The notes under the pieces: model-generated | The model's input: the letters and a program-made list of their open reading frames with translations, nothing else | The model's database searches: none | What the model was told of the DNA's origin: nothing | Assembly: GCA_002007465.1 (NCBI GenBank) | Contig: LNAC01000757.1 | Span: forward strand, 272,793 to 336,792 | Length of the DNA: 64,000 nt | Origin: Ailurus styani | Taxonomy: Eukaryota; Chordata; Mammalia; Carnivora; Ailuridae | Reading direction: 5' to 3' | Position numbers and translations under genes: made by a program | Shown: positions 34,101-45,545 of the stretch, piece by piece | How positions within the stretch are numbered: the first letter of the stretch is position 1 | How the letters are laid out: each line of letters starts with the position of its first letter

Positions 34101-36330
34101 TTGAAGAAAGGAACTGAGTCTTTGCATGTGTGTATTGCTGTGTATGTGTGTTACAGCGCTTATGTTGAAGAGAGGATATTTATATAATACATATGTAATA
34201 TACACACGCTGAGAGTAGGTGAGAAAATGAGGGGTTGTTGAATAATGACTGTATGCAGCCTATTTTCAGAGACAAATGCTACATTACACTGGTTTCAGGA
34301 AGCATCATTATTTCTTAATATAACTCTCAAACTGACGACTTTCAAACTTGTTCGGGAGGACACCACCGGTATGGCTTGTTTCCTATCATTTCAGTCTGAG
34401 AAGAACATGGCATATCCAAACTGGCAGACTGAATTCAAGAACGCCTATTAACTCTATTCTTCATTGCCTCCAGTGAGTGAATCTAAGATGCAGGAGCCTT
34501 GCAATGTCTTTTTCTATTGCATTTTCTTTTCTGTCCTATGCCCAATGTCGCACAGTAGGGAAATCTGGGCACGGATAGTCTCTCTTTTTGAGCATAAGCT
34601 GCACCAGTATTTAAATTTTTTTCTCCCCCAGGAATACCAGTCCGGACTGTCACATTCCCTGGGGGCTCTGACCTCCTCAGGGTAGATACATCCCTACGTA
34701 AAAAAGAAAAGTACTCTGCGCGTGGGAGTCATATTCCACAAGGCCCGGTAACTCTTTGGATTCTAAACGTTTCAGACACGAAGACGTGAGGTTCAGCAGA
34801 GCGCTGTCCCTTGTCGGCCTTTCTCATTTCTGTGCTCCTCATCCCTGTGGCTGCCTCGGAGAAAAACATAAAACCTTCCAGACTGTTTCTCATTGCGTAA
34901 TCCCAGGTGGGCCAAAACTGCTCCCTCTCTCCAACTCATCATCAGTTTATGATCTAAGGGAGGAGGGTTGATAGTCCTGGTTATTTCTTCCATATTGGTG
35001 CGGGCACAGATGCTGTGTTCATCATGGTAGGTGTCCAGAGAGGTCTCTCCCTAAGGCACACGGTAGAAGCAGACTTGGACTGTTTTCTGAGGACCAATCT
35101 GGGAAGTTTTTCTTTCCTCCCCTGGCCTTAGGGTACAGCACCAACATTACCTATTGAGTCTTTTAAAAGGGAAAGAACCTCTTTTAAACAGAGTGAGCTC
35201 CATTTCCCCGTTGGATTTCCTCCCATCAGGTTAACACGGTCCCCTCCTTCACTGCCTGGTCCCTGGGCCTGCGCCCACGCTGTGTGCCCGCCCCCTGCCC
35301 ACACCCTCTTCCTGGCTCGGGCACAGATGATCAGCCTGCCCCCAGCATGGAAACAAATTAGTTTCTGATGGAAAGGGATTTGATTCCGATGCTGAATTCC
35401 TGAATTTTCTATCAGTCCCCCAACCATAGCTCTGGCACTCCCCAGAGGTCCCTGAAGGAGACAAAATGATCTAAGGATACTCCAGCCAAGGAGGTCTCTT
35501 TACTACAAGGAGGGACATTGGCTACACAGCTCTGTTATCCTGGTGAGCAGACCTCAGGAGGGTTGGCCGGGTTCTGGCTTCTGATCCTGATGCTGCACAA
35601 TCCTATCGCTCTGAAGATGAGGAAGGTCATGCAGAGATAAACCCATGGAAAGTTCTTTTAGATGTTCCCAGCTGGGGGCTCCTCCCCTATGGAGAAGGGC
35701 TCAGGGCTGGTCTTCCTGCGTCTGCTGCCTCAGACCAGCTCCCGGGGGGAGAAGCCACCTACAAGGGCCCAGAGGGCCCAGAGGCCGCATGAGTCTTTAC
35801 CTCAGAACTCCTTTTTGTTTTCTCTGTATTCTAGAACAACCCCCTCCTTTTTGCAGGGCCCTTGTGTCCTTGAAGCCCTTTCTACCTTGACTACTATTAG
35901 AACTTCTCTTTCTCCTTGGAGGTGCATGAGGTGGATGGGTGGAGAGAAAGAAAAGCACTGACCCGTTCCTGGAAGATGGTCATTCCAGTCAATATCGTTC
36001 AAACAATTCAGTGTTTCCCTATTTTGATGCATACACCAGCCTTTGACATAGGCCTGGCTCCCTCCTCCTTTTGGAGTCTGATGACCTCAGTGGATTGAAC
36101 CTTAGGCCTTTCCCTGGGCTCTTGGTTCCTGGGAAGTTTCTGTGTGTCAGGGTTCCCCAGGAGCGGTGAGTGCTCTTGGGCCTGCCTTCCTTCTGCTTCT
36201 CTATTCAGATGTGGTCCTTCCTTGAAACGGGAGAAGGGGTTCAGAGCACTGGTTTTCCATGGGCAGGAGATGGGATGGGTGGGCCACCACTAGATTTCCT
36301 TTCCCATCGCCTAGTTTCTCTGCAGGAGTT
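31137..36330. other. Mostly unique sequence, no gene established
   Basis: 31-34.7 kb is AT-rich. A probable L2 tail lies at about 33185-33275 ('tgtgttcccagcctctagc'). 34.7-36.3 kb is clearly GC-richer, with overlapping frames of 70-100 codons on both strands (for example 35128-35464 minus, 35645-35961 plus). No frame shows a domain and CpG is scarce, so a CpG-island promoter is not supported. Confidence 0.45.
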
Positions 36331-36500
36331 CACAGCACATCTGACTTATTCTTGCCTCTGGGCCATCACTCAAGCTGTTCCTCTTTCCTTGAATCCTTTT
36401 TAGATTTTCAAATTTGACTCATGTCTGTCAAGGCCTTTTTCATTTTGCCTCGCCCAAGAGACCGGTCTCTTTCGGAAATATAGAGATTTACTTCATACTG
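36331..36500 (+). mobile_element. Possible L2 fragment
   Basis: Decayed L2 3' order ('ggccatcactcaagctgtt', 'tcaaggcctttttcatttt'). Divergence is high and the borders are uncertain. Confidence 0.4.
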
Positions 36501-36837
36501 TCTTGTACTTGTGTTCATTCAGTGAGACACACTTGAGTCCTTATGCTAATTCTATCTTCCTATTTTTCTTTTTCTCATACTTGTCAAAATTCTTTTGAGT
36601 TATTTGCAGAGTTCCAATTAATGAACCTGGCCAACACTCCCAATCTGTTCAGCTTGTAATCTAAATATCATCTGGGGCCCAAGGTACTTCTTAGGGATCT
36701 GATTAAATTTGATCAAACCTCTTCCCCAGCCAGCGACCATCCAGAACTCTTCCTACATTCACTGAATATCTGGGGTCGGTTCCTCATCCCCTAGATAAAT
36801 GCTGCCTTGGTTCTTCTGCTTCTCCCTCTGACCTAGA

Positions 36838-37170
36838 GCAAGGCTTAGCAAGCAATCACCATGACCTGCAAGTCGAATTTGGCCTGCCGACTATTTTTGT
36901 AAGCCCCCTTGAATTAAGACTGGATATTACATTTTTATATGGCTGAGAAAAATGAGGAAATATTTTGTGAAACATGCAAATTATATGAAATTCAAATTTC
37001 AGTGTCCAAAAATAAAGTTTTACTAGAGTGGATAAGAGCAGCACCGTTCATTCACCTATTGTTTAAGGCGTGACCTAAGGGCAGAGTTGAGTTGCTGCGA
37101 CACAGACCACGTGACCCGGGATGCCTGAAATACTTGCCCTTTGTTCCTGTTAGAAGCCGGTTTGCTGATC
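36838..37170 (+). mobile_element. hAT-type DNA transposon, near full length
   Basis: Same family as 5815-6000 but longer: 'cgaatttggcctgccgact' near the left end, 'caaaaataaagttttacta' in the middle and 'gagttgagttgctgcgaca' and 'ccggtttgctgatct' at the right end. It is non-autonomous and has no transposase. Confidence 0.7.
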
Positions 37171-37745
37171 TCAGGTGTAAAGCCAAAGGCCAGCCTTCCA
37201 GTATTCTCATGAGAGATTCACTCCCACCCAAGCTTTAATGAATGTAGTATTTATTATGATTATGAGTTGGGGAGAAGTTACACTGCAGGCTGTTCCTTTA
37301 CTTTTTTCTTGGATCTGCACCCCAAGCTTTATTTTCCCTTTTCTACCTGACCATCTCCCTGTCCGGAGTTTCTGGCAAATTTCTCTCACTAGCTCACAAA
37401 GCTCAGTTTCACCTAAAACATTGTCTCTTTTAGTCTCACCAGCATTCTCAGGTACATTTACCTTCAACGAGGAAATCTTTGCAACCATTAATAGAATTGA
37501 GTTTCCCATCTTCCTGTCCATTTTTTTTATGACCTTAAAAAAAAAATCGTCTCATTGATGGTCTATCAGCAGCTTTACTCTACTTTTTACTTTAAGATTT
37601 ATTAAAATATTTGAGAAACAATGTAGCTGATAACTAGAGTAAAAAAATGAAATCTGTATGTTAAGTTTGCCAAGAAGCATGGAGCAGGGTGTGGGAGGGG
37701 AGGGGAGGGATGGTGGGGGATGGTGGGGCCGGGAGAGGTGATAAT

Positions 37746-37791
37746 GATTCCCTCAAGGTCCCGCCACTGATTCCCTCAAGGTCCCGCCACT
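37746..37791 (+). repeat. Exact 23-bp tandem duplication
   Basis: Two head-to-tail copies of a unit starting gattccctcaaggtcccg, at 37746-37768 and 37769-37791, with no differences. Confidence 0.95.
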
Positions 37792-39640
37792 GGTGGATAG
37801 TGGTAGTTGTTCGCTTAAGATCAGGACGCACATTTCCTGATCCCCATTATACCACCCTAGCTCCTCACGTTCCTTTTAACTTTTTTTTTCCTAGCAAAGA
37901 ATAATAAAAGCAAATAAATAAGCAACTCTAAATGTCACATATTTAATCCGTCAGAGCCACATTGTTCAAAATAACAATCGTGCCGTGGTGCTGGATGTAG
38001 AAAGGAGAGAATTACAGGTGAATTACCTGAGGTGGCAATAACACTCCTGTGTGTATAGACAGGGAGGCAGAGTGCCCCGCCTGAGCTTCCTTTGTTAAAT
38101 AGCACAGCACCAAAGGCAATTAGCTGTGCTGGACTGCAAAAGCAATAATTATTTTACCTCCTAGAATATTCCACGCTTCCTCTTTTCCCACCTCATCACT
38201 AATTTAAGATAACTTGGTGGCATTTAAGTAGGAGAAAAGAATTTGTATGTAAATGAGGGAAAGGGCAAAAATTGACTATTAAAGTCCTTTGGATTCTAGA
38301 AAGCTTCAAGTTTGATTAAGAAACCATGACTTTACAAAAGTGTTTAAGAATATCTGGAGAATTTTTTTCTATTAAATTACTTTATTTGGAGACTAATAAT
38401 GTGATTTTTATTCTAGAGTAAAATGAATTCTGCAGCAGCTTTGTAATAAAAAAGCAACAAGGTGAAAAGTGTCTGAAAACTTTGCCTGCCTGAACTATAC
38501 ACAGCATTATAACCATCTACATCAGGGGGTAGAGACGTTTCTGCCAACTCCTTTTTTTTTTTTATCTGACCTTTTGATGTGATGTCTACATATATGATGC
38601 ATGTGTGTGTGTACAGACACGTGTGGTAATAAAAAGAAAAACTTATTATTATTATAAAATAGCAAAATTATGATTTGCTTCACAGAGATATTTGGGAGAT
38701 TCAAAATCATGTAAACAAATTACGTGGTTAAAATAATTCATGTTAATGCGTCTTACTTGAAGGTAATTATCAGTCATCTCTAAGAAGGTAATTTTAAACA
38801 ACTTTAGAATCAGATCTTTACAAAAGAAAACAACAGAGGCATCAGTTCAACAGTGAAGAAATAGGAAGGGCGATTTCATGCCGTCAAACCAGGCAGGTTC
38901 TTGGAATATCCCTGAGATCTTTTTTGTGAGGCAGGAAGGGGAGGAGTAGATGGGAGAGCTTAAATTGATCACTAGTTACAAACACTTGATCCTGTGCTTC
39001 TACATTCTGTGTTAGGTTTTTAAACATCTAAGAATACCAAGTAAATGTATCAATACTTATTTGACAAAGAAGAGACAGAGAGAGAACGGGTGTGCGCATG
39101 GAGAGAATGAACTCCACTTTGTTTCCCAGCATGGCAAGGCAAATTGAGAGACATTTAATACAACTAAAATGGAATAAAATGTAACTCTTCTAACTCCTTT
39201 TTGTAACACTGCTATTGTCAATCAACTTTGACCTTGATTTAAGGACAGATTGTCTAGGTGACCTCTTGTTGGGAAAAAAAACAGACTTCTGAATTTGTTC
39301 ACTGAAGCTTTTGATAAGTCAGAGGGATATAGGATAGATAAATACTCCCCTTGAAATCATTTTGCTTTATTCAATACATTGTACCAATTTTGTATAAGAC
39401 TTCAGCTTGTTAGATCTGTGTATATAACCTTTGTCACTGAGCTTTTGGAGGTACGTTACCTATTCTGTAATCACAATGTTACCATATTCTCCAGAACATG
39501 ACTGTGAATCTCGAGGGTAGTTATTAGCTAAATAAGATTTTGAACAAAATTAAAGAACATGGCACATTATTTTGAGTTGTGGAAGGTGTGCCTGATATCT
39601 TTGTAATATCAGAAAGGGTGGTAGGAAATACAACAGGGCA

Positions 39641-39672
39641 TGTGTGTACGTGTGTGTGTGTGTGTGTGTGTT
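39641..39672. repeat. (TG)n microsatellite with one ACG break
   Basis: About 15 TG units. It lies directly left of a MaLR-type LTR. Confidence 0.95.
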
Positions 39673-39679
39673 GTGGACA

Positions 39680-40108
39680 CTATAGTAGGCAGAACAGTAG
39701 TTTCTCAAAGACATCCATGTCCTAATTCCTGGAACCTGTGACTATGTGACCTGACATGGCAAAGGGGACTTTGCAGGTGTGATTAAGATTATCTTGGATT
39801 ATCTGGGTGGGCGCAATGTAATGACAAGTTTCCTTATAAGTGAAGGAGGGAGGCTGGCTGGCGAGAGGAGCTCGCAGGATGGAAACAGAGACTGGAGAGA
39901 TGTGGTTGCTGGCTGGGAGCCATGAGCCAAGACATGTGCCTCTCCTCCAGAAAGGGAACAGCTCTGCTGACACCTTGATTTTAGCTTTGTGATCCCCAGT
40001 TTGGACTTCTGCCCTCTAAATCTGCAAAATGACAAATCTGTGCTGTTTTAAGCCTCTAAATTTGTGGTAATTTGTAACAGCAGCAATAGGGAACCAATAG
40101 ACACCTCA
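39680..40108 (+). mobile_element. MaLR-type (MLT1-like) solo LTR
   Basis: Family order: 'ctaattcctggaacctgtg', 'aaaggggactttgcaggtg', 'gattatctgggtgggcgca', 'tgctgacaccttgatttta', 'ttgtggtaatttgtaacag' and a terminal 'aggaacc...aatagaca'-like end. No internal region follows. Confidence 0.82.
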
Positions 40109-40213
40109 GGGCTATCGGGTAAAGCCCATGAATCCCTTCCCAGGACAATTTTAAAATGCATGCAATAAAATCTATGGGATTAAAAAGGAAATCAGTTGTA
40201 TTAAAATGCTTTT

Positions 40214-40403
40214 GGGCCACCTGGATGTCTCAGTAGGTTAAGCCTCTGCCTTCGGCTCAGGTCATGATCTCAGGGTCCTGGGATCAAGCCCCGCATTGGG
40301 GTCTCTGCTCAGCAGGGAGCCTGCTTCCCCCTCTCCCTCTGCCTGCCTCTCTGCCTACTTGTGCTCTCTCTCTGTCAATAAATAAATAAAATCTTTGGGA
40401 AAA
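40214..40403 (+). mobile_element. Can-SINE
   Basis: Head 'gggccacctggatgtctca', CT-rich block and AATAAATAAATAAAATC tail. Short A/T-rich duplications aaaatgctttt (40203) and aaaatgttttt (40404). Confidence 0.94.
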
Positions 40404-40829
40404 AAAATGTTTTTACCATCAGATTAAACAAGTCTGTGATGCAGTAATACACGTGCCTCTATCTTTATATATTAATTAACAAGATAAACAATTTAAAATA
40501 TAGAAAAGTTAAAGTTCAACGTTATCTTGTAAATATTTATCAGTGTGAAGGCTAACTACCTGTGGACTGTGACCTATTCATGTTTCACAAACGGTGCTGT
40601 CCTATGGAGGATTAGGAATTGGAATTGGGTCCACCTAGATTTGAAAAACATTCATGTGTAAGTTTTCATCTTTTCCCCATTTGGTCCACAAACAAGTGTA
40701 GCTGTGGACCACTGGAAAACAAAGCCGTTGTCTGGGTATCGGTATCAATATGCAAATACTTGATTTCACTATTACCTGAGTAACTTCAAGATGAGGAATT
40801 ATCCAGTAGTCAGCCAGCTCCGCTGCACA

Positions 40830-40945
40830 AGCATATTTATTTATTTACTTATTTATTTAAGTTTTGAATGTATATTCCAGTTTGTTAACGTACAACGTAA
40901 GACTAGTTTCTGGTTTACGATGTAGTGATTCACCACTTACATCAA
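40830..40945 (-). mobile_element. L1 3' UTR fragment
   Basis: (TTTA)n tail complement at 40835-40858 then carnivore L1 3' UTR ('ccagtttgttaacgtacaa', 'tacgatgtagtgattcacc'). Only about 90 bp of the element were copied. Confidence 0.75.
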
Positions 40946-41813
40946 AGCCAAGCCAGTGCACGAACATCTTTAAACAGGCGAGGTGGATGCAGTCTGGAAG
41001 TGGATTTAATAACTACTATGATTGAAAATTAAGCATGAGCATGAATAATATTTTGAGGTATCTGGGACAACCGTAGTGTGATATGAAAATATCTCTGCTA
41101 TTTGTGACAAAAATGACAAATACTGCTAATACTTCTTTCCTACACTTATAATTGAATGCAATGCTAAATTTCACTTAAAGACATTTAAGATAATAAAAGA
41201 TGTTTGTTTGTTTGTTTGTTTGTTTCCCAGTCCAGGTTCATGGACTCTCTCAGTTCTGTCTGTAAATCCCAGGTTAAGACCCATTAGAATGAAAGTGGAA
41301 CAATGAGTGGTTATGTAGAATGGAGCTGTTCATTTTTGTCCTTTTCACTCTAATTTGGAGTGGAAGGATTGTCTTTTTTAATGAACATAGATCACGTTAT
41401 AATACACAGAACTCATGGGGCACAGGCCAGGTCTGTCTTACAATGTTCTGCCAGCGCTGGAGGGTGGAGCTCGGAGTGAATATGGTAAGGAGTCAGAGTT
41501 CTCTTCCTATTTGCCTTCTTTTTCTCCCTTTATCAAAGTGTTTCTTCTCTTGGGGAGGCAGGTAATTTTCGTTTATGCTTTGATAACAAGAAATTCACAT
41601 TCTGTGTCATAAGAAAGAAATTAAATGGGAGGTGAAGAATGGAGGTTAAGCAGATATTTAGATCAGATCATTTGTGCAATAGTATTAATATTTCATATGG
41701 AAATCAAGGGGGAAATGATATTAAGGTGTCTGTATTATCATTTCCTCAAGGGAAGTTATAGAATCTATTTTAGCATGGAATCCTGATACCACAAACCGGT
41801 CCGACATCTGTTA
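40946..41813. other. Unique sequence with a (GTTT)n run
   Basis: (GTTT)n at 41201-41225. The plus-strand frame 41320-41565 is unremarkable. Confidence 0.5.
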
Positions 41814-41918
41814 CTTCAAGACATTGTGTTCTATCAGGAAGTGGATTGTGTGGTTCAGTAAATCTACAACTTTAGTTGTTTGACCTGCCTTAGAGAGGAC
41901 AGCAAGTGGTCTCCAAGG
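41814..41918 (+). repeat. Local duplication pair 1, copy A
   Basis: From 'cttcaagacattgtgttct' to 'agtggtctccaa'. It is almost identical to 42978-43073. The other copy lacks a short TGG-type stretch after 'gtggattgt' and has a few substitutions. Confidence 0.92.
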
Positions 41919-42977
41919 TGTCCTCTCAGGTGGGTCTCCCCTGATTTTAAGAGTGAAATTCCCAGTGTTTGAAACTCAGAGAAACAAAATGGACTAATTT
42001 CCCACAATCCTTTGTAGATTTAACATTGCTCATTTTTCATTAGGAAAACCCTCTTCTCTGTATAAAATTAGTGCTCTTATTTAACTTGCTGTCATGAAGA
42101 CAAATTGAGCTAGTTGAAAGGGTAGTAAAACAGACCTCTGTTCAAACGTAGTCAGTAAAAAGTCCAGCTATGTTGGCATTTTGCAGGGTTTGCATTAAAG
42201 TAAGAGAAATGATAACTTGCTGAAGAGCAAACCAGGCAAAACAGACACCAAGTTCAAGAGAGAGTTGAATCTGAAAGCAAGGTCCGAGCTTTTTTCAAGA
42301 TGACAAGTAAAATTGCACCTGGATTCTGCTGTGACCACAGTGGATTTGATTCTTTTACTTCATCATGTGGGACCAAGGTGAATCTCACAAAGTTTTTAAA
42401 AAGGACCTAAGGTGTATTATGGCAAGTGGGAGGAGATAATAAATAAATAACTGGATGCTGCAGTTTATAATAGAAGTTGTTAGTCATAGCACAGACTTTG
42501 AATTAATTTTCAGTGTAAAAAATGCATCAGAAATAGCTGACTGATACTTTTAAAAACTGAGGTGAAGAATGTCTTATTTGATTAAAGATTGAAGGACAGA
42601 GTGGTATTCACCATAGTGTGAGTGTTCCATTTCAAACAGCTGATTTTTTGCACACACTCTTGCATTTAATATATTTTGATATTTCTTTCCTCCCTCACCA
42701 ACTAGTCACACTCATCTGTAGTTGTGTTCATGCATTTGTATATGTGTGTTGTAGCGTGTATAGAGAACATGTGGATTTGTGAAAGTGAATTTCGAGTTAA
42801 CCAGAGCTCTGAGGTGTATAATGGACATGTTGACCAGTCTGGAGGGTTTTTACAGTTGACTACTCAAGTTCTTGGGTTAGTCCATGTAGCTAAGCACAGA
42901 GCTACTTATATACTTCATGCTGAATCCGGGTTGAAACACGCATTTCATTTCATGCATGTTTGGGCTGAATTCAACCC

Positions 42978-43073
42978 TTCAAGACATCGTGTTCTATCAG
43001 GAAGTGGATTGTTCAGTAAATCTACAACTTTAGTTGTTTGACCGACTTAGAGAGGACAGTGAGCGGTCTCCAA
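42978..43073 (+). repeat. Local duplication pair 1, copy B
   Basis: Second copy of 41814-41918, about 1.16 kb to the right. The pair does not match any mobile element that I know. A plus-strand frame (42724-43041) runs into it by chance. Confidence 0.92.
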
Positions 43074-43082
43074 ACACTTGCT

Positions 43083-43153
43083 GGGTTGGGTTGAATCTTA
43101 CTTCACCGCTTTCTAAATGGATCTTGGTCAAACTACTTAACCTCCCTGAATAC
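43083..43153 (+). repeat. Local duplication pair 2, copy A (MIR-derived)
   Basis: 'ggttgaatcttacttcacc' through 'ctccctgaataccag' matches 43986-44056 with about four differences. It is an extract of a MIR but too similar to the other copy to be an independent MIR insertion. Confidence 0.9.
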
Positions 43154-43771
43154 CAGGGAGCACAATCGGCTCTTGGAATTCATAAACGCTATTCATGACC
43201 ATTCTCATAGCAACTCCAATAGTTACAAGGACTCTTGGGAATTCACCAGTTATGTACAGTCGTCTGGCTACTGTACGCTCTCACCGGAAGCAGCCCTGCA
43301 GGTTTTAGACACGATGCCAGACTCATGAACAGGGGAGCAGGGGTTGGGAAGTAGCAGATCTGTGATCAGGTCCCCGGAAAAAGAGGAGAAAAAAGCTGGT
43401 GATTTTTGTGTCATTTATTACTTGGGTAAGAAAAAAAGAAGAAATCACTGATTTTCACTTTGACATGACTCTTTGACTAGATAGTGTCAACATGAGTGCC
43501 TCAGGCTGATTATGTCAAAATGTCCCTCTTTGTCCCTTTTGCTGTCTTTTAGACTTTTCAGTCAATTCTTTGGTCTTTCAGATGAGGAATTGAACCTTTA
43601 ATGCCATCTTCTTTCAACTTGTTGCTTAATCATTTAATATTCAGGAGATAGTGAACATCTGCCTTGTGCAGCATTTTAAGAATTATGGATACCATGATGA
43701 ACACAACATTTCCTGCCTGCAAGGAGTCTGAATTCAAGTTGGGGACCTATGTAGATGATTTCATCTCACTT

Positions 43772-43817
43772 GACCCCAAGAGACTCTGGCTGGAGACCCC
43801 AAGAGACTCTGGCTGGA
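43772..43817 (+). repeat. Exact 23-bp tandem duplication
   Basis: Two copies of a unit starting gaccccaagagactctgg at 43772-43794 and 43795-43817. Confidence 0.95.
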
Positions 43818-43984
43818 GACCTTGCTTTTGAAGGAGAAGAGAACTAACATTTGCTATATTTTGATTAGAAGCCTTTATTGTTCATTATATGATACTTCAT
43901 CCTTGAAAAAATCTCGTAATGGGATGGAGTTCCCACAGTGTATCTACCAGTAGCCAGGCGCTCTGAACAGATTTTTAGACTGAA

Positions 43985-44165
43985 GGTTGAATCTTACTTC
44001 ACTGCTTTCTAAATGGATCTTGGTTAAACTATTTAACCTCCCTGAATACCAGTCTCCCCCATCTAATAAATTAGTGAAATTAATAGTTTACTTCACAGGG
44101 TAAAAATGAAATGTAATCAAGTAATTTGAAATATTGAGCCTACTGTCAGAACTCAGCAAATGTTT
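43985..44165 (+). mobile_element. MIR, long copy; duplication pair 2, copy B
   Basis: Follows the MIR body: 'cactgctttctaaatggat', 'aaactatttaacctccctg', 'cacagggtaaaaatgaaat' and 'agaactcagcaaatgtt'. Its first 70 bp also occur at 43083-43153. Confidence 0.75.
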
Positions 44166-44502
44166 CCTTTCTTGCATTCTTCCCATTTTACATTAAAATT
44201 AAGGCAATTGTCCATCTTTCACACACGTCCGTCTCCAGGATAGAGTTCCCATAGGGTAAGTATCATTGGCAACACTGGGAAGTAACCAGCGGAAATAAAG
44301 CTTATGATCAATGGTCAGGTCTTGCCAGTGCTCTAGGGACATACAACTGCTGCTACATTGGGCACGAAATGACTTAACCGTTATGTTCTGGTGACCGGTA
44401 AGAGGGGATGTTTAATAGTGTTATGTGGACAGTGTCATTGCCCTATGGCAACAGGGAGTTCCTTCTTATCCACTTTCTTAAAAAAAATTAATTTTCTTCT
44501 TC

Positions 44503-44740
44503 TTTTCCCTTTTTGACAGCAAAATGATGCTGATTTCACCAATGAAATAGCTAAGAGAGCACGAAAGCAGACATTTCAAAATATTCCAGACCTAAAAGGG
44601 AAAGAAGGTCCTGGAATGTTCAGAAGACCTGCCAGAAGCAATCCCTCAGACTCTGAGGGAGGAAGAGCCCATGTGAGCCCCACTAAAAGTTAGGATTTAT
44701 TGTATATCAGTATGTTTAATAAAATTTATTTTGAAAAGTA
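44503..44740 (+). CDS. Candidate terminal coding exon, product not recognised
   Basis: A pyrimidine-rich tract (about 44492-44515) ends in acag at 44516-44519. The exon would start at 44520 and is open in one frame only for 57 codons, to a TAG at 44691-44693. The other two frames close within about ten codons. The peptide begins QNDADFTNEIAKRARK, has a basic KRARK cluster near residue 13-17 and a Pro/Ser/Gly-rich, hydrophilic end finishing in SPTKS. AATAAA follows at 44718-44723, giving a very short 3' UTR of about 45-50 bases. The exon is GC-richer than its AT-rich flanks and lies between a MIR and a Can-SINE, overlapping neither. It would use phase 0. I do not know the family: it could be the last exon of a large gene whose other exons lie left of the window or unrecognised in it, or an alternative last exon. 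Confidence 0.55.
44718..44723 (+). promoter_or_regulatory. AATAAA polyadenylation signal of the candidate exon
   Basis: Canonical hexamer 25 bases after the stop. The following sequence turns T- and A-rich with only a weak GT-rich downstream element, so use as a real cleavage site is plausible but unproven. Confidence 0.5.
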
Positions 44741-44934
44741 TATTTAAACATTAAAATAAAATAATATATATTTGTATTTAAAAATCACACTGTGGATTTA
44801 GCTTGTTTAATACTGTTGCTGGTCCTGACAAAATACACTTTTGTTTACTACCTTTAGATCTTGAGATGACCTTTATCATTTAAAATAATATACTTATGCT
44901 TCTATTGTTTCATCAACTATAGATGGCATCTTTC

Positions 44935-45118
44935 TTTTTTTTTTAATTTTATTTATTTATTTGACACAGAGAGAGATAGCACAAGCAGGGGGAGCAGCAG
45001 GAAGAGGGAGAGGGAGAAGCAAGCTCTCCACTGAGCAGGCAGCCTGATTCAGGGCTCCATCCCAGGACCCTGAGCTGAAAGCAGACGCTTAATCGCCTGA
45101 GCCACCCAGGCATCCGCC
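44935..45118 (-). mobile_element. Can-SINE with a small internal deletion
   Basis: Tail complement at left, head complement 'gccacccaggcatccg' at right. The usual 'gatcatgacctgag' box between 'accctga' and 'gctgaaagc' is missing, a deletion of about 15 bp. Exact 15-bp duplications tagatggcatctttc at 44920-44934 and 45119-45133. Confidence 0.95.
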
Positions 45119-45361
45119 TAGATGGCATCTTTCAATACTCTGCCTTATAAATTGGAATTTTACCTTTTTTAACCTTACTTTTACATCTTCTTTCTCTTTT
45201 CTATCTCTTCGTTGTTGAAGTTAACCTTATATATAAAAGGGTAGAGGAGGAGGTCATCAGGCAAGAAAGTCAAGAATAAAGGTTTAAAGAAAATATGATT
45301 TCTTAGAATTTTTAAATTTTTTTAGTGTATTTTCTCTGGCTTTTACTTCTTTGATCATCTA

Positions 45362-45545
45362 TCTCAGGGCTCTCAAACTTTGCCGTGTGTGTATAAGAAT
45401 TAGCCAGAGTATTTCTTCAATATGTAACTTCTAGCATTCAAACCCTAGAAATTCCAGTTTGGTTATCTTTGGAGCAGGTATGGAAATCCTCATATTTACA
45501 AGCACTGCAGGCAATTTTGAAGCATGTTACCCTCAGAGCATACTG
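45362..45545 (+). mobile_element. MER5A-like hAT transposon remnant
   Basis: Begins with 'agggctctcaaactttgcc' and continues with 'ctagaaattccagtttggt' and 'ttttgaagcatgttaccct', a decayed version of the MER5A order. Confidence 0.55.

Larger units (their letters stand above)
37171..39675. other. Unique sequence, no gene seen
   Basis: Holds a 23-bp tandem duplication at 37746-37791 and a poly-T run at about 38551. A plus-strand frame (37238-37558) and a minus-strand frame (37207-37521) overlap each other almost fully, which argues against either being coding. Confidence 0.5.

Noticed and set aside
35128..35961. CpG island or promoter in the GC-rich block
   Set aside because: GC rises but CpG dinucleotides remain sparse, and there is no TATA or initiator arrangement that I would defend.
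39060..39150. GA-rich stretch resembling the tail-side part of a Can-SINE
   Set aside because: No tRNA-like head, no tail and no target-site duplication, so the likeness is only in the GAGA composition.
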